NCBI GenBank assembly: GCA_964606765.1
Contig: CAZSIR010000117.1
Coordinates: forward strand, 1 to 9,550
DNA length: 9,550 nucleotides
Direction of reading: 5' to 3'
From: Ga0077527 sp964606765
Lineage (GTDB): Bacteria; Pseudomonadota; Gammaproteobacteria; Burkholderiales; SG8-41
The notes below the pieces were generated by a model. It searched no databases. It was given only the letters and a program-made list of their open reading frames with translations, and was not told the DNA's origin. Position numbers and translations under genes: made by a program. Shown one piece after another: positions 1 through 6,060 of the stretch. Positions within the stretch are counted from its first letter, which is position 1, and every line of letters starts with the position of its first letter.

Positions 1-1
1 G

Positions 2-184
2 AAAATGGACGAGAAAAACCACCACCTGCACAAGGCGGTGTTCATCGGCGAAATCAAGGCCGACGGCCAGTTCAACGTGGTCTGGAAAACCAAGGGCCCG
101 GTGAAGGCACAGCCGTGGAGCCCGTTCATCCCGGGCAACGACAAGAAGAAGGACGAACCCGCACTGATGGCGGAGAAAAAATAA
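2..184 (+). CDS. urtA: Urea ABC transporter substrate-binding protein UrtA, C-terminal fragment
   Basis: This is the last 60 codons of a gene that begins upstream of the window and stops with TAA at 182-184. The visible residues, including NHHLHKAVFIGEI, ADGQFNVVWKTKGPVKAQPW and SPFIPGN, match the conserved C-terminus of UrtA. UrtA is the periplasmic receptor that binds urea and hands it to UrtB/UrtC. The protein ends in a lysine- and glutamate-rich tail (KKKDEP, AEKK), which is common at the variable end of these receptors. Its position directly before urtB supports the call. Nothing can be said about its signal peptide or promoter, which are outside the window. Two stem-loops follow the stop codon closely and may set its mRNA level relative to the permease genes. 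Confidence 0.93.
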   Translation, partial: KMDEKNHHLHKAVFIGEIKADGQFNVVWKTKGPVKAQPWSPFIPGNDKKKDEPALMAEKK

Positions 185-194
185 GGTGCGATTC

Positions 195-1826
195 ATGTGG
201 GGGGACGCAAGTCCCGCCGCAGGGAAAGAGGGCCGGTTCGCCGGCCCTCGCCTTGCCCGGGTCCTGACCGCTGCGTTGTTGCTGGTTTTCTCCAGTTTCC
301 CGGCTGTTGCGCTTGATCGCGCGGCGCTGGACAAGCTGGTCAACGGCGACAGCGATGAAAAGATAGAAGCCATCGGTACACTGGTCACCGAAGGCGATGC
401 ACGGGCACTGACCGTGCTGCAGGCGCTGGCCAATGACGAATTGCGCACCGCCGGCACCCGCGTACTGATCCTCAAGGATGACGCTGCAAAAGATGCCGTG
501 ACCGGCGAAGCCGTGTCCCCGCTGCCCGCTGAAATGGGCGACATCACCGTCAACAACCGCTTGCGCGGCGCACTGCAGGGGGCGATGGCCGCGCTGCGAC
601 TGGGTTCAACGGACCGCGAAACGCGTTTTGCCGCGGCCAAGGAACTGACCGGCAACGCCGAACCGGCGATGCTGCCCCTGATCAAGCAGGCCCTGGCCCG
701 GGAAACCGACTCCGGCATCCGCAAGCTGCTCGGGGAAACCGCGGCCACCCTGGAGATATTCAGCGGCAACAAGGAAGCGCGTATCGCCTCCATTCGCCTG
801 CTCGGGACATCCGGCAATCCCGGGGTGAAAGCCCTGCTGCTGTCGGTGCTCGAGAAGGAAACCGATACCGAGGTCCGCTCGGAAGCGCAGGACAGCCTGC
901 GCACCCTGGAAAAACGCCTGGCGTGGAATCAACGTGCCGGACTGGTCTTCGCCGGGATTTCGCTGGGCTCCATACTGCTGCTCGCCGCGCTGGGCCTCGC
1001 CATCACCTATGGCCTGATGGGCGTCATCAACATGGCCCACGGCGAACTGATCATGGTCGGCGCCTACGCCACCTATTTTGTGCAAAACCTGTTTCGCGCC
1101 CACGCGCCGTCGGCGTTCGACTGGTACCTGGCCTGCGCCGTACCGGTGTCCTTTCTGGTCGCCGCCTGCGTCGGCATGATTCTCGAACGCACCGTGATCC
1201 GCTGGCTCTACGGCCGCCCGCTGGAAACGCTGCTCGCGACCTGGGGCATCAGCCTGGTGCTGATCCAGAGCGTGCGCAGCCTGTTCGGCGCGCAGAACGT
1301 GCAGGTGGAAAATCCCGCCTTCATGTCCGGCGGCATCGAAATCCTCACGGATGTGGTGCTGCCGTGGAGCCGCATCGTGATCATCTTTTTCGCCTTCGCC
1401 GTACTCGCCGGCATGTGGCTGCTGCTGACCCGCACCCGCCTTGGCCTGTTTGTGCGCAGCGTGACGCAGAACCGCGCCATGGCTTCCTGTGTCGGCGTAC
1501 CCACCGGGCGTGTCGACACTTGGGCCTTCGGGCTGGGTTCGGGCATTGCCGGACTCGCCGGTTGCGCGCTGTCGCAGATCGGCAATGTGGGCCCCGACCT
1601 CGGACAGTCCTATATCGTCGATTCATTCATGGTCGTCGTCTTCGGCGGCGTGGGCCAGCTCGCCGGCGCCGTCTATGCGGCGCTGATCCTCGGCCTGTCG
1701 GGAAAAATCCTTGAATCCTGGTCCGGCGCGGTAATCGCCAAGATCGCGGTGCTGGTATTCATCATCATCTTCATTCAGCGGCGTCCGCAGGGCATGTTCG
1801 CGCTCAAGGGCCGGTCGGTGGACTGA
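195..1826 (+). CDS. urtB: Urea ABC transporter permease UrtB with N-terminal helical-repeat domain
   Basis: UrtB is one of two inner-membrane subunits that form the urea channel of the Urt importer. I chose ATG 195 because AAGG at 183-186 is 8 bases upstream; GTG 186 would add three residues. From ATG 195 the protein has 543 residues. A basic stretch and hydrophobic segment (about 20-39, ending PAVA before LDRAALD) looks like a signal peptide. Residues about 40-240 are soluble helical repeats resembling HEAT repeats, probably periplasmic. From about 250 onward it is a LivH-type permease, with the hallmark segment GLMGVINMAHGELIMVGAY (273-291) and a glycine-rich FGGVGQLAGAVYAA near the end. 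The extension explains why it is far longer than LivH (about 300 residues); it is known in proteobacterial UrtB. It overlaps urtC by one base (TGATG). The weak point is the start: the n-region is long and overlaps two hairpins. Confidence 0.93.
   Translation: MWGDASPAAGKEGRFAGPRLARVLTAALLLVFSSFPAVALDRAALDKLVNGDSDEKIEAIGTLVTEGDARALTVLQALANDELRTAGTRVLILKDDAAKDAVTGEAVSPLPAEMGDITVNNRLRGALQGAMAALRLGSTDRETRFAAAKELTGNAEPAMLPLIKQALARETDSGIRKLLGETAATLEIFSGNKEARIASIRLLGTSGNPGVKALLLSVLEKETDTEVRSEAQDSLRTLEKRLAWNQRAGLVFAGISLGSILLLAALGLAITYGLMGVINMAHGELIMVGAYATYFVQNLFRAHAPSAFDWYLACAVPVSFLVAACVGMILERTVIRWLYGRPLETLLATWGISLVLIQSVRSLFGAQNVQVENPAFMSGGIEILTDVVLPWSRIVIIFFAFAVLAGMWLLLTRTRLGLFVRSVTQNRAMASCVGVPTGRVDTWAFGLGSGIAGLAGCALSQIGNVGPDLGQSYIVDSFMVVVFGGVGQLAGAVYAALILGLSGKILESWSGAVIAKIAVLVFIIIFIQRRPQGMFALKGRSVD
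201..249 (+). other. Tandem stem-loops with GCAA and TTCG tetraloops after urtA
   Basis: Two perfect hairpins lie in a row, beginning 17 bases after the urtA stop. The first pairs GGGAC (202-206) with GTCCC (211-215) around a GCAA loop, a GNRA-type tetraloop. The second pairs GAGGGCCGG (228-236) with CCGGCCCTC (241-249) around TTCG, a loop known for unusual RNA stability. No T-run follows the second stem, so it is not a classical intrinsic terminator. In operons for binding-protein ABC transporters, a hairpin after the receptor gene commonly protects the upstream mRNA or reduces read-through, so the receptor is made in excess. That role is inferred here. Both hairpins fall inside the presumed N-terminal codons of urtB, which makes the urtB start uncertain. 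Confidence 0.6.
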
Positions 1827-2929
1827 TGAACAACTCCTTTATCGCAACCGCACTGCGTTACTACGGTCCCAGGGGCTGGCTCGCGCTGGGCGCATTTGCA
1901 TTCCTGGTTTTCGTGCTGGTCCCGGTGCTGGCCCTCGCCGTGCCGGAAACCAGCCCCTTCCACATCTCCGCCTACTGGGTCACGCTGATCGGCAAGATCA
2001 TGTGTTACGCCATGGTCGCCGTGGCGATGGATCTGATCTGGGGCTACACCGGCATCCTGTCGCTGGGCCATGGCCTGTTTTTCGCGCTCGGCGGCTACAG
2101 CTTCGGCATGTACCTGATGCGGCAGATCGGCCGTGACGGCCAGTACCAGTCCGATCTGCCGGACTTCATGGTGTTTCTCGACTGGAAGGAACTGCCCTGG
2201 CAGTGGTGGAACTCCGACCAGTTCTGGTGGGCGGCGCTGCTGGTGGTGCTGGTGCCCGGCGTCCTTGCTTTTGTCTTCGGCTTTTTTGCCTTCCGTTCGC
2301 GGGTCAAGGGTGTGTACTTCTCCATCATCACCCAGGCACTGACTTATGCCGCGATGCTGCTGTTTTTCCGCAACGACACGGGATTCGGCGGCAACAACGG
2401 TTTCACCGACTTCAAGCGCATCCTCGGCGTGCCGATCACCACCGATGAAGCACGCATCGTGCTGTTCGCCATCACCGCGGCAGCCCTGATCGGCACCCTG
2501 CTGCTCGGGCGTTATCTGGTGTGTTCCAAGCTGGGCCGGGTGCTCACCGCCATCCGTGACGCCGAAACCCGGGTCGCGTTCTGCGGCTACAACACCGTGC
2601 ATTACAAGCTCTTCATCTGGACGCTGTCGGCGGTGCTTTGCGGCATCGCCGGAGCGTTATATGTTCCGCTTGTAGGCATCATCAACCCCAGCGAAATGTC
2701 GCCGGCCAATTCCATCGAGATCGCGATCTGGGTGGCGATGGGCGGACGCGGTACGCTGATCGGACCGATCATTGGCGCCGGCATCGTCAACGGCGCGAAG
2801 AGCATATTCACGCAGATCCTGCCCGAATACTGGCTGTACCTGCTGGGCCTGCTGTTCATCCTGACCACGCTGTTCCTGCCCAATGGCGTGATCGGCCTGC
2901 TCGCGAAACTGAGGAAAAAACCGGCATGA
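1826..2929 (+). CDS. urtC: Urea ABC transporter permease UrtC
   Basis: UrtC is the second membrane permease of the urea importer and pairs with UrtB, in the LivM family. It has 367 residues, the usual length. A hydrophobic segment at about 20-39 is followed by the family hallmark around 67-92, DLIWGYTGILSLGHGLFFAL. Further hydrophobic segments lie at about 135-156, 166-181, 209-228, 262-282, 298-320 and 335-352. The stretch FRNDTGFGGNNGFTDF (181-196) is the conserved loop seen in UrtC. The segment CSKLGRVLTAIRDAETRVAFCGYN (233-256) corresponds to the cytoplasmic loop that contacts the ATPases. The start ATG shares its A with the urtB stop (TGATG), so translation is probably coupled. The end overlaps urtD by four bases. 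Confidence 0.96.
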   Translation: MNNSFIATALRYYGPRGWLALGAFAFLVFVLVPVLALAVPETSPFHISAYWVTLIGKIMCYAMVAVAMDLIWGYTGILSLGHGLFFALGGYSFGMYLMRQIGRDGQYQSDLPDFMVFLDWKELPWQWWNSDQFWWAALLVVLVPGVLAFVFGFFAFRSRVKGVYFSIITQALTYAAMLLFFRNDTGFGGNNGFTDFKRILGVPITTDEARIVLFAITAAALIGTLLLGRYLVCSKLGRVLTAIRDAETRVAFCGYNTVHYKLFIWTLSAVLCGIAGALYVPLVGIINPSEMSPANSIEIAIWVAMGGRGTLIGPIIGAGIVNGAKSIFTQILPEYWLYLLGLLFILTTLFLPNGVIGLLAKLRKKPA

Positions 2930-3750
2930 GCAGCGAAGCCATCATCCCCGGCCTGGACAGCGGCAGCGACAGCGGTTTCGGCCGCCAGGTCACCGGTGAA
3001 CTGGATGCTTCACACGGTGTGGTGCTGTACCTGGACAACATCTCCGTCAGTTTTGACGGTTTCAAGGCACTGAACAACCTGTCGCTGAGCATCGATGCCG
3101 GTGAACTGCGCTGCGTGATCGGGCCGAACGGCGCCGGCAAGACCACGATGATGGATGTGATCACCGGAAAAACCCGCCCCGATTCCGGCACCGCGTTTTT
3201 CGGCCAGACCATCGATCTGACCCGCCTCACCGACGCCGAGATCGCCCAGGCAGGCATCGGCCGCAAGTTCCAGAAGCCGACCATCTTCGAACGCCATACG
3301 GTGTTTGAAAACCTCGAACTTGCAATGAAAGCCGACAAACGCGTGCGGCGCACGCTGTTCGCCCGCCTGTCGTCAGATGAACGCGACCGCATCGCCGACA
3401 TGCTGAAACAGATCCGCCTCAGCGATGACGCGGACCGGCTCGCCGGGCTGCTGTCGCACGGCCAGAAACAGTGGCTGGAAATCGGCATGCTGCTGATGCA
3501 GGAGCCGCGCCTGCTGCTGCTTGACGAACCCGTCGCAGGGATGAGCGATGACGAAACCGAGCGCACCGCAGAACTGTTCCTGACACTGGCCGGCAAACAT
3601 TCGCTGGTGGTTGTCGAGCACGACATGGCTTTTGTCGAAAAAATCGCACGCAAGGTCACCGTGCTGCACGAAGGTTCGGTGCTGGCCGAGGGCCCGATGG
3701 ACGTGGTGCACAACGACCCCCGCGTCATTGAAGTGTATCTCGGCCGATAA
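2926..3750 (+). CDS. urtD: Urea ABC transporter ATP-binding protein UrtD
   Basis: UrtD is one of two cytoplasmic ATPases that power urea import, in the LivG family. The frame is open far upstream, but ATG 2926 is the right start: it overlaps the urtC stop as ATGA, and GAGGA lies about 10 bases before it at 2911-2915. The product has 274 residues. A low-complexity head (about 1-30, with DSGSDSG) precedes the typical UrtD entry SHGVVLYLDNISVSFDGFKA. Walker A is GPNGAGKT (66-73), the Q-loop glutamine is Q116, the signature is LSHGQ (176-180), Walker B is LLLLDE (196-201) and the switch histidine is H232. The signature has H instead of the common G at its third position, as is usual for UrtD. All ATPase residues are intact. 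Confidence 0.97.
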   Translation: MSSEAIIPGLDSGSDSGFGRQVTGELDASHGVVLYLDNISVSFDGFKALNNLSLSIDAGELRCVIGPNGAGKTTMMDVITGKTRPDSGTAFFGQTIDLTRLTDAEIAQAGIGRKFQKPTIFERHTVFENLELAMKADKRVRRTLFARLSSDERDRIADMLKQIRLSDDADRLAGLLSHGQKQWLEIGMLLMQEPRLLLLDEPVAGMSDDETERTAELFLTLAGKHSLVVVEHDMAFVEKIARKVTVLHEGSVLAEGPMDVVHNDPRVIEVYLGR

Positions 3751-3752
3751 TC

Positions 3753-4445
3753 ATGCTTACCGTCAGCAATCTGAATCAATATTACGGCGGCAGTCACATC
3801 CTGCGCGACCTCTCCTTCACGCTGCCGCCAGGCAAAGTCACCACATTGCTCGGCCGCAACGGCGTCGGCAAGACCACCTTGCTGCGCACACTGATGGGGC
3901 TGGTGCCGGCAGCCACCGGCAGCGTCATGTTCGGCGACAAGGACATCACTGCGGCCAAACCCTATGAACGCGCGCGCAGCGGCATCGGCTATGTGCCGCA
4001 GGGCCGCGAGATATTCCCGCGGCTGACGGTCGGGGAAAACCTCGAGATGGGCCTCGCAACCTTGAGTGGCGGCGCACGTCTGCCGCCGCGGATTTTCGAG
4101 ATGTTCCCGGTGCTGAAACAGATGCTGCACCGGCGCGGTGGCGACCTGTCGGGCGGACAGCAGCAGCAGCTGGCCATCGGCCGCGCGCTGGCCATGGGCC
4201 CCAAGCTGCTGATCCTCGACGAACCGACCGAGGGCATCCAGCCCTCGATCATCAAGGACATCGAGCGGGTCATCCGCACCCTCGCCGAGAGCGGTGAAAT
4301 GGCGATCCTGCTGGTGGAACAGTATTACGATTTCGCGCGTTCGCTGGCTGACCAGTACATCGTCATGGAACGCGGCGAAATCATCGCCAGCGGAGACGGC
4401 GCCGACATGGACAAAAACAGGGTCAAAGAACTGTTGGCGGTATGA
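3753..4445 (+). CDS. urtE: Urea ABC transporter ATP-binding protein UrtE
   Basis: UrtE is the second ATPase of the importer, in the LivF family, and is expected to form a heterodimer with UrtD. It has 230 residues, the normal length. Walker A is GRNGVGKT (34-41), the Q-loop glutamine is Q83 in YVPQGREIFPRLTV, the signature is LSGGQQQQLAIGRAL (132-146), and Walker B with the catalytic glutamate is LLILDE (152-157). Where most ABC ATPases have the switch histidine, this protein has glutamine (VEQYYDFA, Q190). That is the norm in LivF/UrtE proteins, so it is not a defect. It starts two bases after the urtD stop with no strong ribosome binding site, so it probably depends on translation of urtD. 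Its stop is seven bases before ureD. Confidence 0.97.
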   Translation: MLTVSNLNQYYGGSHILRDLSFTLPPGKVTTLLGRNGVGKTTLLRTLMGLVPAATGSVMFGDKDITAAKPYERARSGIGYVPQGREIFPRLTVGENLEMGLATLSGGARLPPRIFEMFPVLKQMLHRRGGDLSGGQQQQLAIGRALAMGPKLLILDEPTEGIQPSIIKDIERVIRTLAESGEMAILLVEQYYDFARSLADQYIVMERGEIIASGDGADMDKNRVKELLAV

Positions 4446-4452
4446 TGCCGCC

Positions 4453-5298
4453 ATGCATGTCGCCGACCCCGTCCACCTCCGCTCCTGGCGCGCCGAACTC
4501 GCGCTGCACTACGAACGCCGCGGCCCGCGCACGGTGCTGGCGGAGCGGCGACACGACGGGCCGCTGGCGGTGCAGAAGCCGCTGTATCCGGAAGGCGATG
4601 CGGTCTGCCACACCATCATCCTGCACCCGCCTGCCGGTATTGCCGGCGGCGATGAGCTCGATATCCGCTGCGACGCCGCTGAAGGCGCCCATGTCCTGCT
4701 GACCACACCGGGCGCGGGAAAATGGTACCGCTCCGCAGGACCATGGGCCAGGCAACGGCTGGGGTTCCGGGTCAAAACCGGCGCCTGCCTGGAATGGCTG
4801 CCTCAGGAAACCATCGTGTTCGACGGGGCTTTGGGGGATATGGCATCGCAAATCGATCTGGCATCCGGTGCCCGCTATATCGGCTGGGAAATCCTCTGCC
4901 TCGGGCGCACCGGCTCCGGCGAGCGTTATGACCACGGCAACTGCCGCCTGCACACCGAAATCCGCCGCGACGGCAAACTGCTGTGGTTCGAAAAGGGAAG
5001 CGTCGAAGCCGGCGGTCGCATCGGCGCCTCTCCCGCCGGACTGGGCGGACACAGCGTGTGCGCCACCATGATCGCCTGCGGCGATCCCATCGATGCCGCG
5101 CTGCTTGCGCAGTGCCGGGAACAGACCGCCGACGACACCGGCATTGCGATGACCCTGCTGCCCGGCCCTTTGCTCGTGATCCGTCATCTCGGCGATTCAG
5201 GTGCCGCGGCAAGACGGCATTTCGAGAAGCTGCGGGCCTGCCTGCGGCCTGCACTGACCGGTCGCACGGCCGTTGAACCGCGCATCTGGCGCACATGA
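4453..5298 (+). CDS. ureD: Urease accessory protein UreD
   Basis: UreD (UreH in some species) is a cytoplasmic chaperone that binds apo-urease and, with UreF and UreG, forms the complex that inserts nickel and CO2 into the active site. The frame is open upstream into urtE, but ATG 4453, seven bases after the urtE stop, gives MHVADPVHLRSWRAELALHY, a normal UreD N-terminus. The product has 281 residues. Family motifs are HPPAGIAGGD (58-67), TTPGAGKWYRS (84-94) and WLPQETIVFDGA (115-126), followed by GWEILCLGR (144-152). The ribosome binding site is weak, so translation is probably coupled to urtE. This short junction joins the transport and urease halves of the operon. Confidence 0.95.
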   Translation: MHVADPVHLRSWRAELALHYERRGPRTVLAERRHDGPLAVQKPLYPEGDAVCHTIILHPPAGIAGGDELDIRCDAAEGAHVLLTTPGAGKWYRSAGPWARQRLGFRVKTGACLEWLPQETIVFDGALGDMASQIDLASGARYIGWEILCLGRTGSGERYDHGNCRLHTEIRRDGKLLWFEKGSVEAGGRIGASPAGLGGHSVCATMIACGDPIDAALLAQCREQTADDTGIAMTLLPGPLLVIRHLGDSGAAARRHFEKLRACLRPALTGRTAVEPRIWRT

Positions 5299-5310
5299 TG
5301 ACCGCCGCAC

Positions 5311-5336
5311 CTAAGGACCGCATCTAAGGACTGTAT
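5311..5336 (+). repeat. Tandem 13-bp duplication carrying the ureA ribosome binding site
   Basis: Two adjacent 13-base units, CTAAGGACCGCAT (5311-5323) and CTAAGGACTGTAT (5324-5336), differ at only two positions. The second ends exactly before the ureA ATG at 5337. Each contains AAGGA, so there are two Shine-Dalgarno cores; the second (5326-5330) has a spacing of 6 bases to the start. A small tandem duplication of the leader is the simplest explanation. In another frame, ATG 5295, overlapping the ureD stop, opens a ten-codon reading frame that ends TAA at 5325-5327, inside the second copy. Whether either detail affects ureA expression cannot be told from the sequence. Confidence 0.75.
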
Positions 5337-5639
5337 ATGGAACTGACACCCAGAGAAAAAGACAAGCTGCTGATATTCACAGCGGCACTGCTCGCCGAAC
5401 GCCGCAAGGCGCGCGGGGTCAAGCTCAATTACCCGGAAGCCGTGGCCTTCATCAGCGCCGCCATCATGGAAGGCGCGCGCGACGGCCGCAGCGTCTCCGA
5501 CCTGATGGGCTGGGGCGCCACGCTGCTCGCCCGAGACGACGTGATGGAGGGCGTCGCCGAGCTGATCCCGGAAATCCAGATCGAAGCGACCTTCCCCGAC
5601 GGCACCAAGCTCGTCACCGTCCACAACCCCATCGTCTGA
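5337..5639 (+). CDS. ureA: Urease gamma subunit UreA
   Basis: UreA is the smallest structural subunit of the nickel enzyme that hydrolyses urea to ammonia and carbamate in the cytoplasm. It has 100 residues, the normal length of a free gamma subunit. Typical sequence includes MELTPREKDKLLIFTAALLA at the start, GVKLNYPEAVA (27-37), DLMGWGATLL (55-64) and the C-terminal QIEATFPDGTKLVTVHNPI. It is not fused to UreB, unlike the Helicobacter arrangement. It starts 38 bases after ureD behind a good AAGGA ribosome binding site lying in a duplicated leader. A strong independent site makes sense for a structural subunit needed in larger amounts than the accessory proteins. Confidence 0.98.
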   Translation: MELTPREKDKLLIFTAALLAERRKARGVKLNYPEAVAFISAAIMEGARDGRSVSDLMGWGATLLARDDVMEGVAELIPEIQIEATFPDGTKLVTVHNPIV

Positions 5640-5641
5640 GG
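5638..5641 (+). promoter_or_regulatory. Ribosome binding site of ureB
   Basis: GAGG lies 6 bases before the ureB ATG at 5648 and overlaps the ureA stop codon TGA (5637-5639). It supports the ureB start and suggests coupled translation of the two subunits. Confidence 0.7.
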
Positions 5642-5647
5642 TTCCCC

Positions 5648-5953
5648 ATGATTCCTGGCGAAATGAAAACCGCGAAGGGCGACATCGAGCTCAATGCCGG
5701 AAGGAAAACAGTGGCGCTTTCCATCGTCAACAGCGGCGACCGGCCGATACAGGTCGGCTCGCATTATCATTTTTTCGAAACCAACGCGGCGCTGCGTTTT
5801 GACCGCGACAAGGCCTACGGTTACCGCCTGAACATCGCCGCCGGCACCGCCGTGCGATTCGAACCGGGCCAGACGCGCAGCGTCGAACTGGTCGAGTTGT
5901 CGGGCGGACGGAAAGTTTACGGATTCGCCGGCAAAGTGATGGGGCAGCTATGA
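5648..5953 (+). CDS. ureB: Urease beta subunit UreB
   Basis: UreB is the middle structural subunit of urease and packs against UreC in the trimer of heterotrimers. It has 101 residues, the usual size of a free beta subunit. It begins MIPGEM, as these proteins commonly do (xxPGE). The clearest motif is GSHYHFFETN (37-46), followed by ALRFDRDKAYGYRLNIAAGT (48-67), AVRFEPGQ (68-75) and the C-terminal KVYGFAGKVMG. It starts eight bases after ureA. Its TGA stop at 5951-5953 overlaps an ATG at 5950, which opens the small frame in the gap before ureC. Confidence 0.98.
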   Translation: MIPGEMKTAKGDIELNAGRKTVALSIVNSGDRPIQVGSHYHFFETNAALRFDRDKAYGYRLNIAAGTAVRFEPGQTRSVELVELSGGRKVYGFAGKVMGQL

Positions 5954-6060
5954 GCCACCCGGCGAGGGACCCGCGCAGCGGGATCGACGGCAAGGCGAGT
6001 GGCTGCAGCAGCCGACACGCGACTGCAGATTTTTTAATGATGGTTCGGAGGCTGCCTTGA
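5950..6060 (+). CDS. Possible 36-residue small protein or coupling ORF between ureB and ureC
   Basis: I do not recognise this product. An ATG at 5950-5952 overlaps the ureB stop as ATGA. The frame stays open for 36 codons and ends at TGA 6058-6060, which overlaps the TTG start of ureC (TTGA). The protein would be basic and rich in Arg, Ser, Ala and Gly, ending MMVRRLP, with no membrane segment or known motif. A run of G (5941-5944) five bases before the ATG is only a weak ribosome binding site. A plausible role is to keep ribosomes moving from ureB to ureC rather than to make a functional peptide. It could equally be chance, because frames of this length are common in GC-rich DNA. An alternative start within it is ATG 6037, giving seven codons. 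Confidence 0.25.
   Translation: MSHPARDPRSGIDGKASGCSSRHATADFLMMVRRLP
5954..6056 (+). other. ureB-ureC intergenic spacer
   Basis: This is the largest gap in the urease part of the operon, 103 bases. It contains a perfect small hairpin, CCCGC (5970-5974) and GCGGG (5978-5982) with loop GCA. It also has two CTGCAG palindromes (6003-6008 and 6023-6028) that could pair with each other, then a run of six T (6030-6035), and finally the strong ribosome binding site GGAGG at 6047-6051. The CTGCAG pair plus T-run only weakly resembles a terminator. I see no convincing promoter. Confidence 0.5.
6047..6051 (+). promoter_or_regulatory. Ribosome binding site that fixes the TTG start of ureC
   Basis: GGAGG sits 5 bases before TTG 6057. 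It is the strongest Shine-Dalgarno match in the window and supports TTG as the start, since no in-frame ATG lies between here and the conserved UreC N-terminus. Confidence 0.75.

Noticed and set aside
201..249. Guanidine-II (mini-ykkC) or cyclic-di-GMP riboswitch
   Set aside because: Two short hairpins recall guanidine-II and GGGACGCAA recalls part of the GEMM consensus, but the loops are GCAA and TTCG rather than ACGR and the rest of the GEMM core is missing.
923..1714. Second plus-strand frame inside urtB
   Set aside because: The urtB frame carries the recognisable permease motifs; this frame is Arg/His-rich and has none.
1775..2602. Minus-strand open frame opposite urtC (275 residues)
   Set aside because: It is antisense to a clear permease gene and is rich in Gln, His, Asp and Gly as expected for a complementary-strand artefact.
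2638..2925. Extended start for urtD inside urtC
   Set aside because: The extra residues are an out-of-frame reading of urtC. ATG 2926 has a ribosome binding site and gives a normal UrtD N-terminus.
4311..4334. Loss of the switch histidine in UrtE (Q190)
   Set aside because: Glutamine at this place (VEQ) is typical of LivF and UrtE proteins, so it is not a sign of inactivation.
2856..4454. Long minus-strand open frame opposite urtD and urtE (532 residues)
   Set aside because: It lies antisense to two genes with complete ABC ATPase motifs, has low-complexity Ser/Arg-rich composition and resembles no family I know. GC-rich codon structure keeps such frames open.
6003..6035. Possible intrinsic terminator (CTGCAG pair followed by six T) before ureC
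   Set aside because: The stem has only six pairs with a 14-base loop, each arm is self-complementary, and ending transcription before ureC would separate the catalytic subunit from UreA/UreB. Weak attenuation cannot be excluded.
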